Source: Caenorhabditis elegans
Lineage: Eukaryota > Nematoda > Chromadorea > Rhabditida > Rhabditidae
Length of the DNA stretch: 64,000 nt
Assembly: GCF_000002985.6 (NCBI RefSeq)
Contig: NC_003279.8
Coordinates: 1,736,001-1,800,000 of the forward strand
Direction: 5' to 3'
Positions 13,701 to 22,300 of the stretch are shown here, one piece after another. Position numbers and translations under genes: made by a program. How positions within the stretch are numbered: position 1 is the stretch's first letter; every line of letters starts with the position of its first letter. The notes beneath the pieces are model-generated. The model ran no database searches and was not told the DNA's origin. It was given only the letters and a program-made list of their open reading frames with translations.

Positions 13701-15055
13701 TTTGGATTAATTTTTACCCCCGTTCTCCAAAAAACAAAAACACCCAAAAAATGCGTAGAAATTCAAAATTTTCTTTTCAAAAAATTAAACTTCAAAAACA
13801 GAAATTTGCAACAAAAATTTTAGAAAAAAATAGGAATTTCTACTGAAAAAACTAAATTTTCCAAAAAAATAACTTTTAAAAAACTTGGTTGAGTAGCGAA
13901 ATCTGTGGAAATATTTTTAATTTACTCCAAATTTTCCCCTGATTCCGAATATCTATGTGAAAAAAATTAAAATTCAAAAAAATTCCCCTGATTTTATATT
14001 GAAGCTTGAAATCGCCGAATTTCATTTGTACTTCGAAAACACTTTTTTAAATTCGCGCCCAAAAATATTCGCATGGAGCGCGCTTTGATTTTCTTCATTT
14101 GAATATTTTCTTCATTTTTCGCCGAGTTCAGTTTTTTTAAAAACCAGTTTCATTAATTTTTGTCGAATCTGTATCGGTTTTTCTAAGAAAAAATATTTTT
14201 CGACAAAAATTAATGAAACTGGTTTTTAAAAAAACTGAACTCGGCGAAAAATAAATAAATTATTTAAATGAAGACAATCAAAGCGCGCTCCAATGCGAAT
14301 ATTTTTGGGCGCGAATTTAAAAAAAGTGTTTCCGAGGTACAAATGAAATTCGGCGATTTCAAGCTTAAATATAAAATCAGGGAAATTTTTTTGAATTTTT
14401 TCACATTGATATTCGGAATCAGGGGAAAATTTGGAGTCAATTAAAAATATTTCCACAGATTTTGGTACTCAACCAAGTTTTTAAAAAGTTATTTTTTTGA
14501 AAATTTAGCTTTTTCAGTAGAAATTCCTGTTTTTTTTTAAATTTTTGTTGCAAATTTCTGTTTTAAGTTTGTTTTTTAACGTATTTTTTGAGTTTTATTG
14601 GTTTTTGGAGAACGGGTAAAAATTAATCCGAAACTGGCCCGAGAAAACTCAAATTTCGTCATTTTTTCCCGATTTGCATCATATTTTTCTCTAATTTTTC
14701 CAATTTTCCATAATTTTTCCTATCAAAAGCCTACATTATAAGCAAGTTTCTCCACAATTCTCGAAATTCCAAACGGAAAACCATTTTCATAGCGGCAGCC
14801 GCTCTCAATCGCGACGCCAACAGTCACAAAATCGCCGTAAGTGTCTTCTGTGCAAACTTTCAGGCCGTTCGGAAGTCTAGTAACCCTCGAGTTTCTTCCC
14901 ATTGGCGGGCATCCTTTTTCTATTGATTTGGAGTTGTTTTCCATTGGCAGAGGCACGGAGAGCGGGAGTTTCTGCGCAATTTCCTTGTTATTTCGGACGG
15001 AAGCGCTTATATCTCGGCATATTTTGATGTAGGGGATGCTTTTCCGAAGGAGCAT
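4763..15055 (-). CDS. mppa-1: Mitochondrial processing peptidase alpha subunit
   Basis: Non-catalytic, substrate-binding subunit of the matrix protease that removes targeting presequences. Exons in reading order: 15055-14735, 12695-12287, 10045-9737, 6840-6490, 4917-4763; total 514 residues. Phases match at every junction, for example GCT-G|GC rebuilding the flexible glycine-rich loop (GGGGAFSAGGPGKGM), a hallmark of the alpha subunit. In place of the beta-subunit HxxEH zinc motif the first exon reads GISRIVEKLAYN, as expected for alpha. The start ATG (15053-15055) directly follows TTTCAG, a trans-splice acceptor. A basic N-terminus (MLLRKSIPYIKICRD) suits mitochondrial import. Introns hold foldbacks and a TACTGTAG array. 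Divergent from the HMG-CoA lyase gene. Confidence 0.95.
5024..5195. repeat. Short inverted-repeat element, copy 2
   Basis: Opposite orientation to copy 1 (GGCTTGATCTACG first, ending TGGCACCACGTG). Lies in the last mppa-1 intron. Confidence 0.88.
5721..6390. repeat. Foldback element, about 670 bp (mppa-1 intron 4)
   Basis: Left end AAAGTTGGAGTAGCGCTAGTGGGG and right end CCCCACTAGCGCTACTCC pair along most of the length, with the centre near 6040. Inner landmarks: GATGGAGCGCGCTTGCACG on the left, its complement at about 6182. Same family as 8890-9484 and 15885-16578. Confidence 0.9.
7141..7240. repeat. Short inverted-repeat element, copy 3 (half)
   Basis: Only the left arm and GTGACGTCAGCAGAGAACT remain. 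It is followed by ATTCCTTTTCCGGGGCCGCCTGC, a second copy of the mppa-1 exon 4 acceptor edge (real one at 6823-6845). Confidence 0.75.
7244..7280 (-). pseudogene. Duplicated edge of mppa-1 exon 4 with its splice acceptor
   Basis: ACATTCCTTTTCCGGGGCCGCCTGCAAAAAAAT at about 7248 repeats 6820-6852, the 5' edge of mppa-1 exon 4 plus its cag acceptor (minus strand). The following AAATC/CGATTTTTTT sequence is also alike. It lies in intron 3, upstream of the true exon on the transcript, and only about 23 coding bases are copied. Confidence 0.75.
7563..7716. repeat. Short inverted-repeat element, copy 4
   Basis: Arms TTTGATCTACAAAAAATGCGG and CCCGCATTTTTTGTAGATC flank GTGACGTCAGCAG. Outer CACGTG ends are lost. 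Lies in mppa-1 intron 3. Confidence 0.85.
8040..8715. repeat. Foldback element with centre near 8375 (mppa-1 intron 3)
   Basis: Arms pair from about TTCCCCTGATT outward-in to CAAATTGACGGAAAATCC / GATTTTCCGTCAATTTG, separated by about 10 bp. Includes the GTGTCGATTTACG block and its complement. Arms are diverged in places. Confidence 0.85.
8890..9484. repeat. Foldback element, about 595 bp (mppa-1 intron 3)
   Basis: CATGATAAAAAAATTCAAA at the left pairs with TTTGAATTTTTTTATCATG at the right; the inner block GATGGAGCGCGTTTGCACG pairs with CGTGCAAGCGCGCTCCATC. Lacks the outer GTGGAGTAGCGCTAGTGG ends of its relatives. Confidence 0.88.
10285..12125. repeat. Higher-order TACTGTAG tandem array (mppa-1 intron 2)
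   Basis: Built of GTACTGTAGGAGTACTGTAGGATTACTGTAG blocks, poly(A) GGAAAAAAAA blocks and GGGATATGGTCGGGGTACTG blocks. A composite unit recurs with the landmark TTTTGGTTGG at 10701, 10942 and 11194, spacing 241 and 252 bp. Shorter relatives lie at 13420-13485 and 55795-55990. No coding content. Confidence 0.92.
12801..13324. repeat. Foldback element, about 524 bp (mppa-1 intron 1)
   Basis: Left TTAAAGGAGGACTAACGG pairs with right CCGTTAGTCCACCTTTAA; centre near 13095 at GGTAACCAATTTCGACGATTTTTGGTCACC. Relatives at 49716-50322 and, in part, 50664-51000. Confidence 0.9.
13332..13400. repeat. TA-rich microsatellite
   Basis: Imperfect TATATA/TATGTATA run between a foldback and a short TACTGTAG-like patch. 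A second TATATATATATAT run is at 13562-13585. Confidence 0.8.
13665..14670. repeat. Foldback of about 1 kb (mppa-1 intron 1)
   Basis: Outer landmarks ACTTGAGTTTTCTCGGG (left) and CCCGAGAAAACTCAAAT (right); inner landmarks AAAACCAGTTTCATTAATTT and AAATTAATGAAACTGG with the centre near 14180. It includes the block GCGCGCTTTGATTTTCTTC and its complement. Fills about half of the 2.04-kb intron. Confidence 0.88.
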
Positions 15056-15480
15056 CTGAAAATTTAATGTATTTTTGATAAATTTCGAGTAAAAAACTGA
15101 AAAAATCGAGAAAAATAAATAAAAAATGATTAAATAAATAAATGTGTGCAATTTGTCGTCAAATGTGGTGTGCGGTGTTTGCGGACTTTTGGGATTCGAA
15201 TAAAAATTATTTATTTTTTATCTATTTTTTATGTTTTTCTTTGATTTTTCTTTGATTTTTAGCTGAAATTATTGGATTTTTATTGATTTTTATTGTTTAA
15301 ACGATAAATATTGATACTTTACAGTAAAAAACCGCAGAAAATATCGAAAAATCTCAATAATTTTTTTCTTTTAGTTTCTCATTGTTTCCATCAGTTTTTA
15401 GGAGCAATTCATATGTTTTCTTCTGCTTTACCGCTCGAATTTTAATGTTTATGGAGAAAACCTTATTTTTATATTTTTAG
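15056..15480. promoter_or_regulatory. Shared divergent promoter, mppa-1 and HMG-CoA lyase
   Basis: The only DNA between the start of mppa-1 (minus) and the leader of the lyase gene (plus). Both products act in the mitochondrial matrix. TTTCAG (minus, 15056-15061) and ATTTTTAG (plus, ending 15480) are candidate trans-splice acceptors. AT-rich; no recognised factor site can be asserted. Confidence 0.6.
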
Positions 15481-15492
15481 GCGCGCTAAAAA

Positions 15493-18315
15493 ATGCTGCC
15501 CAATCGCCTACTGGCCAACCGTGCCTACTCCACAGCAATAAATCGATTTCGTGTGGTGGAAGTTGGCGCGCGAGACGGTTTACAGGTAATTTATCCTGGA
15601 AAATTGCAAAATAATTGCAAAAAATCCATTATTTTCTTAATTTCAGGCCGAAAAGAAGTTCGTTCCCACCGAAATCAAGGTCGAGCTCATCGATCGGCTC
15701 TCAGAGTGCGGATTTCAAACGGTAGAGACGACAAGCTTCGTCTCACCGAAATGGGTGCCCCAGTTGGCTGATCACAACGAAATTGTCAAGAAACATCGGA
15801 GATTTGAAGGTGTCTCCTACCCGGTTCTGGTTCCAAACGCCGCTGGCCTCAAAAACGCGGTATTTTATTGATTTTTTAGGGCTTAAAGGTGGAGTAGCGC
15901 TAGTGGGGATGACCGAATATCATAGTAAAAAAATTCAAAAAATTTTTCTAAATTTTATATGATTTTTTGAAAATTGAAAAAATCTCAGTTTTTGCCTAAT
16001 TCCTATTTGAATTTCCGCCAATTGGATTTGTTCGATGGAGCGCGCTTGCACGTTTTTAAATTTATTTATTTTTGTTATTTTCCACCAATTTTTAATGTTT
16101 TCGGTGTATTTTTGCTCGAATTTTAGAGAAAAAGCCAAGATAAATGCAAATTTTCGATTAAAAAGCACGCTGACAGGCGTAAAAATGACAAAGTAACGCT
16201 TTTAAATGATTTCGAACCTGAATTAATTAATTTCACTGATTTACGCCTGTCAGCGTGCTTTTTAATCGAAAATTTGAATTTATCTTGGCTTTTTCTCTAA
16301 AATTCGAGCAAAAATACACTGAAAACATTAAAAATCGGTGGAAAATAACAAAAAATAAAATAAATAAATTTAAAAACGTGCAAGCGCGCTCCATCGAACA
16401 AATCCAATTGGCGGAAATTCAAATAGGAATTAGGCAAAAACTGAGATTTTTTCAATTTTCAAAAAATCATATAAAATTTTGAAATTTTTTTAAAAATTTT
16501 TAATCATGATATTCGGTCATTGTGGTACCATAGGCATGTTTTAAAGCAATTTCCCCACTAGCGCTACTCCACCTTTAAAATTGCAAATTTCTCAAGTTTC
16601 CAGCTCGCAACAGGAGTCGTCGAAGAGATTGCCGTATTTGGAGCAGCTTCAGACGCGTTTTCACTGAAAAATGTGAATTCCAATGTGGAAGATAGTCTGA
16701 AAAAGCTCATGGAAGTCACAAAAATCGCCCTCGAGAACAATATTCGAGTACGTGGCTACGTTTCAGTCGTCGTTGGATGCCCGTATCAGGGAGCTGTACA
16801 GCCGGAAATGGTGGCCAGAGTCGCCGAGAAGCTTCTAGAATCTGGGTGTTATGAGGTCTCGCTGGGCGACACTATTGGCGTTGGAACAGTGAAAACTGTG
16901 TCGAAAATGCTGGATACGGTGCTGAAAAGTGTGCCAGGTAGCGGATTTTTTTAAATATTTTATATTAAAATTTCGATTTTTCGAGTGAAAAACTACAAAA
17001 AAAGTAGTTTCCCGCAGTTTTCCCGGCTTTTTTCGCATGAAAACCAATCGATTTCAGTCAAATAACTCACGAAACGATAAAAATCTCAATTTTCGTTGCG
17101 AGACCCACAATCTGTGGAGAAATTGACCGAATATCGTGATAAAAAAATTCAAAATTTTTTTCTAGACTATATGATTTTTTTTTGAAAATTGAAAAATCTC
17201 AGTTTTTACATAATTATATTTGAATTTTCGCCTATTGGATTTGACCGATGGAGCGCGCTTGCATTATTTTAATCAATTAATTTTATTTATTCTCATTATT
17301 CGACTGATTTTCTTCTTTTCTGTTTTTTTTTTGTTGGAAAATGAAAGAAATAAAAAAGACAGATGCAAAATTTTTGTTAAAAAATAACTGAAAATGCCTT
17401 AAACTGTAATTTTTTTTGAATTCTGACGACGACAAACCTGAAATTAGTATATTTCACAGTTTTACAAAATATATTTTTATTTATAAAACTGTAAAATATA
17501 CTAATTTCAGGCTTGCCGTCGTCAGAATTCAAAAAAAATACAGTTTTAGGCATTTTCAGTTACTTTTTAACAAACATTTTGCATATGTCTTTTTTATTTC
17601 TTTCATTTTCCAACAAAAAAAAACAGAAGAAATGAAGAAATTCAGTCGAATAATGAGAATAAATAAAATTAATTAATTCCAATAATGCAAGCGCGCTCCA
17701 TCGGTCAAATCCGATTGGCGGTAATTCAAATAGGAATTAGGGGAAAACTGAGATTTTTTCAATTATCAAAAAAAAATCTTATAAAATCTAGAAAAAATTT
17801 TTTGAATTTTTTTATCATGATATTCGGTCAATTTCCCCACAGATTGTGGGTCTCGCAGCGAAAATTGAGATTTTTATCGTTTTTTGAGTTATTTCAATGA
17901 AAAATCGATTGATTTTCAGGCGAAAAAAGTCGGGAAAACTGTGAAAAAAAATTATTTTCGAAAGAAAAAAAAATTTCAAAAAATCACCACCATTTCAGCC
18001 GAAAAACTCGCAGTTCATTTCCACGACACATACGGTCAAGCTCTCGCAAATGTGCTCATTTCCATCGAAAAAGGCATCCGAAGTGCGGATTCAAGTATCG
18101 CAGGGCTCGGTGGTTGCCCATATGCGAAAGGAGCAACTGGAAATCTTGCAACTGAAGATTTATTGTATTTTTTGAAAGGAAACGGTTTTGAAACTGGTGT
18201 CAATTTGGACAAAGTTGTCGAAACTGCAAAATGGTTTAATGAAGCCGCCGGATATGATAAATGGTCGAGAGTTGGAGCTGCAATGATGGCTAAAAAGAGC
18301 AAAAGCTGCTGCTGA
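15493..18315 (+). CDS. Hydroxymethylglutaryl-CoA lyase, mitochondrial
   Basis: Cleaves HMG-CoA to acetoacetate and acetyl-CoA, the last step of leucine breakdown and ketogenesis. Exons: 15493-15585, 15647-15859, 16604-16937, 17999-18315; total 318 residues. Family signatures seen: GARDGLQ (Arg27, Asp28), VETTSFVSPKWVPQ with the metal-site Glu at about 58, GCYEVSLGDTIGVGT, the metal-binding pair in HFHDTYGQ (about His220 and His222) and the catalytic cysteine in GLGGCPYAKGATGN (about Cys253). The N-terminus MLPNRLLANRAYSTAINRFR suits a mitochondrial presequence. The C-terminus KSKSCC lacks the CKL-type peroxisomal signal of the human enzyme. A likely trans-splice acceptor ends at 15480, and AATAAA is at 18389-18394. 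Introns 2 and 3 are mostly foldback DNA. Confidence 0.96.
15885..16578. repeat. Foldback element filling lyase intron 2
   Basis: Starts TTAAAGGTGGAGTAGCGCTAGTGGGGA and ends with its complement, TCCCC-type ACTAGCGCTACTCCACCTTTAA. Arms of about 330 bp are nearly identical, centre near 16222. It occupies about 694 of 744 intron bases, leaving short splice-site margins. Confidence 0.93.
17060..17905. repeat. Foldback element, about 840 bp, in lyase intron 3
   Basis: Left AATAACTCACGAAACGATAAAAATCTCAATTTTCG-type sequence pairs with the right end near 17860-17895; the loop is near 17470 (ACAAAATATATTTTTATTTATAAAACTG). It shares the GATGGAGCGCGCTTGCA block with other foldbacks but has a distinct core (TTCTGACGACGACA). 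Confidence 0.9.
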
Positions 18316-18388
18316 AAATGTGTGCTGTAAAAAATTTAAAAAAATTTTTAAAAATTCGTGTAAAAATTACCCCGGTTGTTTAGGAAAT

Positions 18389-18394
18389 AATAAA
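18389..18394 (+). terminator. Poly(A) signal AATAAA, HMG-CoA lyase
   Basis: Canonical hexamer 74 nt past the stop codon. Confidence 0.75.
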
Positions 18395-18424
18395 GAGATT
18401 AGAGACTTTTTTCAGATTTTTATT

Positions 18425-19135
18425 TTCTTGAGTTTTGCCGGTTTTCAGCCGATTTCTATCTTTTTTTTCTCATTTTTTGTGATTTTTTTTCGCTAGTTTT
18501 CCCCTCAATTTCTCGATTTTTTCACGATTTTTTGAAAATTTTCGGAAAATTGAATTGTTTGCAAAAAAAAAAATTCAAAAACCGCATTTTTCTCAGAATT
18601 TTTCTGGGATTTTGTACAAATTTTTGAATTATTTCTCAAAAAAAAGCAGGTTTTTACCGATTTTTTTGGTTTTTTCCCCAAAATTTTCCGATTTTTTCCG
18701 AGTTTTGCCGGTTTTCAGCCGAATTCTACTCTCGATTTTTTTACGATTTTTTGGAAATTTTCGGAAAATTATTTGAAAAAAAATCAAAAAACCGCATTTT
18801 TTTTTCTGAATTTTCTGGGATTTTGTACGAAATTTTGAAATTTTTCTCGAAAAAAGCAAGTTATTCCCCAAAATTTTCTGATTTTCCCCCAAAAATTTAG
18901 ATTTTTCCCGAGTTTTCCCCAGTTCTCAGCTGATTTCTATATTTTTTTCTCAATTTTTGTGATTTTTTGTTGCTAGTTTTCCCTTCAATTCCTCGAGTTT
19001 TTCACGATTTTTTGGAGATTTTCGAAAAATTGTTTGAAAAAAATCAAGAAACCACATTTTTCTCTGGATTTTCTCGAAATTTGCACAAAATTTTTGAATT
19101 TTTTCGTAAAAAAAAACTGTTTTCCCCAAAAATTT
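18425..19135. repeat. Diverged T-rich tandem repeat upstream of lin-65
   Basis: Three units of about 220-270 bp, each carrying GAGTTTT(GCC/CCC)GGTTTTCAGC-like and CTCGATTTTTTCACGATTTTTTGG-like blocks, near 18430, 18695 and 18908. Fills the lyase to lin-65 gap, so promoter elements of lin-65 must lie here or just after. Confidence 0.75.
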
Positions 19136-19329
19136 CAGATTTGTTTTTGATTTTTTTCGAGATTTTCCCCTGATTTCAAAGTTTTTTCCTGAATTTTTCG
19201 AATATTTCCTGAAAAATCGGCTATTTCTAACTTTTTAAATAATTTTTTTTGAATTTCTGACTTTTTAAATCCTTTTTTTTTTGCCATTTTTTCCCATCTA
19301 AAATTCTAAATTATTCAAAATTTTACAGA

Positions 19330-22300
19330 ATGTCAGAAGTAATCGACGAAAGTATCTTAAATACAGAAGCTTCAGATGATCCAATACCTCCATTAAATGA
19401 TGATCAGATTGCTGAGCTTTTGGGTGAAGATGGAGAAATTATGGAGATAACTGAGCAGAAAGGTGAGATTTTTTGAGTAAAACCTTGAATTTTGCACTAA
19501 AAATTTGCAATTTTCGCTAAAAATTACCTTAAAACTCGAAAATTGGAATTTCTAGCTGAGAAAATGGCCAAAAATGTCGAAAAATGCCTCCGAAACCTGT
19601 GAAAAAAAAAACCACCAAAAAGGTTTCTAGGCCACCAAAAAGATTTCTAGGCCACCAAAAATGTTTCTAGGCCACCAAAAATGTTTCTAGGCCACCAAAA
19701 ATGTTTCTAGGCCACCAAAAATGTTTCTAGGCCACCAAAAATGTTTCTAGGCCACCAAACAGGTTTCAATGCCACCAAAAATGTTTCTAGGCCACCAAAA
19801 ATGTTTCTAGGCCCCCAAAAAATTTTTCTAGGCCACCAAAAAGGTTTCTAGGCCACCAAAAATGTTTCTAGGCCACCAAAAAGGTTTCTAGGCCACCAAA
19901 CAGGTTTCAATGCCACCAAAAAGGTTTCTAGGCCACCAACCAGGTTTCAATGCCACCAAAAATGTTTCTAGGCCACCAAAAAGGTTTCTAGGCCACCAAA
20001 AATGTTTCTAGGCCACCAAAAATGTTTCTAGGCCACCAAAAAGGTTTCTAGGCCACCAAACAGGTTTCAATGCCACCAAAAATGTTTCTAGGCCACCAAA
20101 CAGGTTTCAATGCCACCAAAAAGGTTTCTAGGCCACCAAAAAGGTTTCTAGGCCACCAAAAATGTTTCTAGGCCACCAAAAAGGTTTCTAGGCCACCAAA
20201 CAGGTTTCAATGCCACCAAAAATGTTTCTAGGCCACCAAACAGGTTTCAATGCCACCAAAAATGTTTCTAGGCCACCAAACAGGTTTCAATGCCACCAAA
20301 AATGTTTCTAGGCCACCAAAAAGGTTTCTAGGCCACCAAAAATGTTTCTAGGCCACCAAAAATGTTTCTAGGCCACCAAAAAGGTTTCTAGGCCACCAAA
20401 CAGGTTTCAATGCCACCAAAAATGTTTCTAGGCCACCAAACAGGTTTCAATGCCACCAAAAATGTTTCTAGGCCACCAAAAATGTTTCTAGGCCCCCAAA
20501 AAATTTTTCTAGGCCACCAAAAAGGTTTCTAGGCCACCAAAAATGTTTCTAGGCCACCAAAAAGGTTTCTAGGCCACCAAACAGGTTTCAATGCCACCAA
20601 AAAGGTTTCTAGGCCACCAACCAGGTTTCAATGCCACCAAAAATGTTTCTAGGCCACCAAAAAGGTTTCTAGGCCACCAAAAATGTTTCTAGGCCACCAA
20701 AAATGTTTCTAGGCCACCAAAAAGGTTTCTAGGCCACCAAAAAGGTTTCAAGGCCACCAAAAAGGTTTCAATGCCACCAAAAATGTTTCTAGGCCACCAA
20801 ACAGGTTTCAATGCCACCAAAAAGGTTTCTAGGCCACCAAAAATGTTTCTAGACCACCAAAAAGGTTTCTAGGCCACCAAACAGGTTTCAATGCCACCAA
20901 AAAGGTTTCTAGGCCACCAAACAGGTTTCAATGCCACCAAAAATGTTTCTAGGCCACCAAAAAGGTTTCTAGGCCACCAAAAATGTTTCTAGGCCACCAA
21001 AAATGTTTCTAGGCCACCAAAAAGGTTTCTAGGCCACCAAACAGGTTTCAATGCCACCAAAAATGTTTCTAGGCCACCAAACAGGTTTCAATGCCCCCAA
21101 AAAATTTTTCTAGGCCACCAAAAAGGTTTCTAGGCCATCAAAAATGTTTCTAGACCACCAAAAAGGTTTCTAGGCCACCAAAAATGTTTCTAGACCACCA
21201 AAAAGGTTTCTAGGCCACCAAAAATGTTTCTAGGCCACCAAAAAGGTTTCTAGGCCACCAAAAATGTTTCTAGGCCACCAAAAAGGTTTCTAGGCCACCA
21301 AACAGGTTTCAATGCCACCAAAAAGGTTTCTAGGCCACCAACCAGGTTTCAATGCCACCAAAAATGTTTCTAGGCCACCAAAAAGGTTTCTAGGCCACCA
21401 AAAATGTTTCTAGGCCACCAAAAATGTTTCTAGGCCACCAAAAAGGTTTCTAGGCCACCAAAAAGGTTTCAAGGCCACCAAAAAGGTTTCAATGCCACCA
21501 AAAATGTTTCTAGGCCACCAAACAGGTTTCAATGCCACCAAAAAGGTTTCTAGGCCACCAAACAGGTTTCAATGCCACCAAAAAGGTTTCTAGACCACCA
21601 AAAAGGTTTCTAGGCCACCAAACAGGTTTCAATGCCACCAAAAAGGTTTCTAGGCCACCAAACAGGTTTCAATGCCACCAAAAATGTTTCTAGGCCACCA
21701 AAAAGGTTTCTAGGCCACCAAAAATGTTTCTAGGCCACCAAAAATGTTTCTAGGCCACCAAAAAGGTTTCTAGGCCACCAAACAGGTTTCAATGCCACCA
21801 AAAATGTTTCTAGGCCACCAAACAGGTTTCAATGCCCCCAAAAAATTTTTCTAGGCCACCAAAAAGGTTTCTAGGCCACCAAAAATGTTTCTAGACCACC
21901 AAAAAGGTTTCTAGGCCACCAAAAATGTTTCTAGACCACCAAAAAGGTTTCTAGGCCACCAAAAATGTTTCTAGGCCACCAAAAAGGTTTCTAGGCCACC
22001 AAACAGGTTTCAATGCCACCAAAAATGTTTCTAGGCCACCAAAAATGTTTCTAGGCCCCCAAAAAATTTTTCTAGGCCACCAAAAAGGTTTCAATGCCAC
22101 CAAAAATGTTTCTAGGCCACCAAAAAGGTTTCTAGGCCACCAAAAATGTTTCTAGGCCACCAAAAATGTTTCTAGGCCACCAAAAAGGTTTCTAGGCCAC
22201 CAAACAGGTTTCAATGCCACCAAAAATGTTTCTAGGCCACCAAACAGGTTTCAATGCCACCAAAAAGGTTTCTAGGCCACCAAAAATGTTTCTAGACCAC

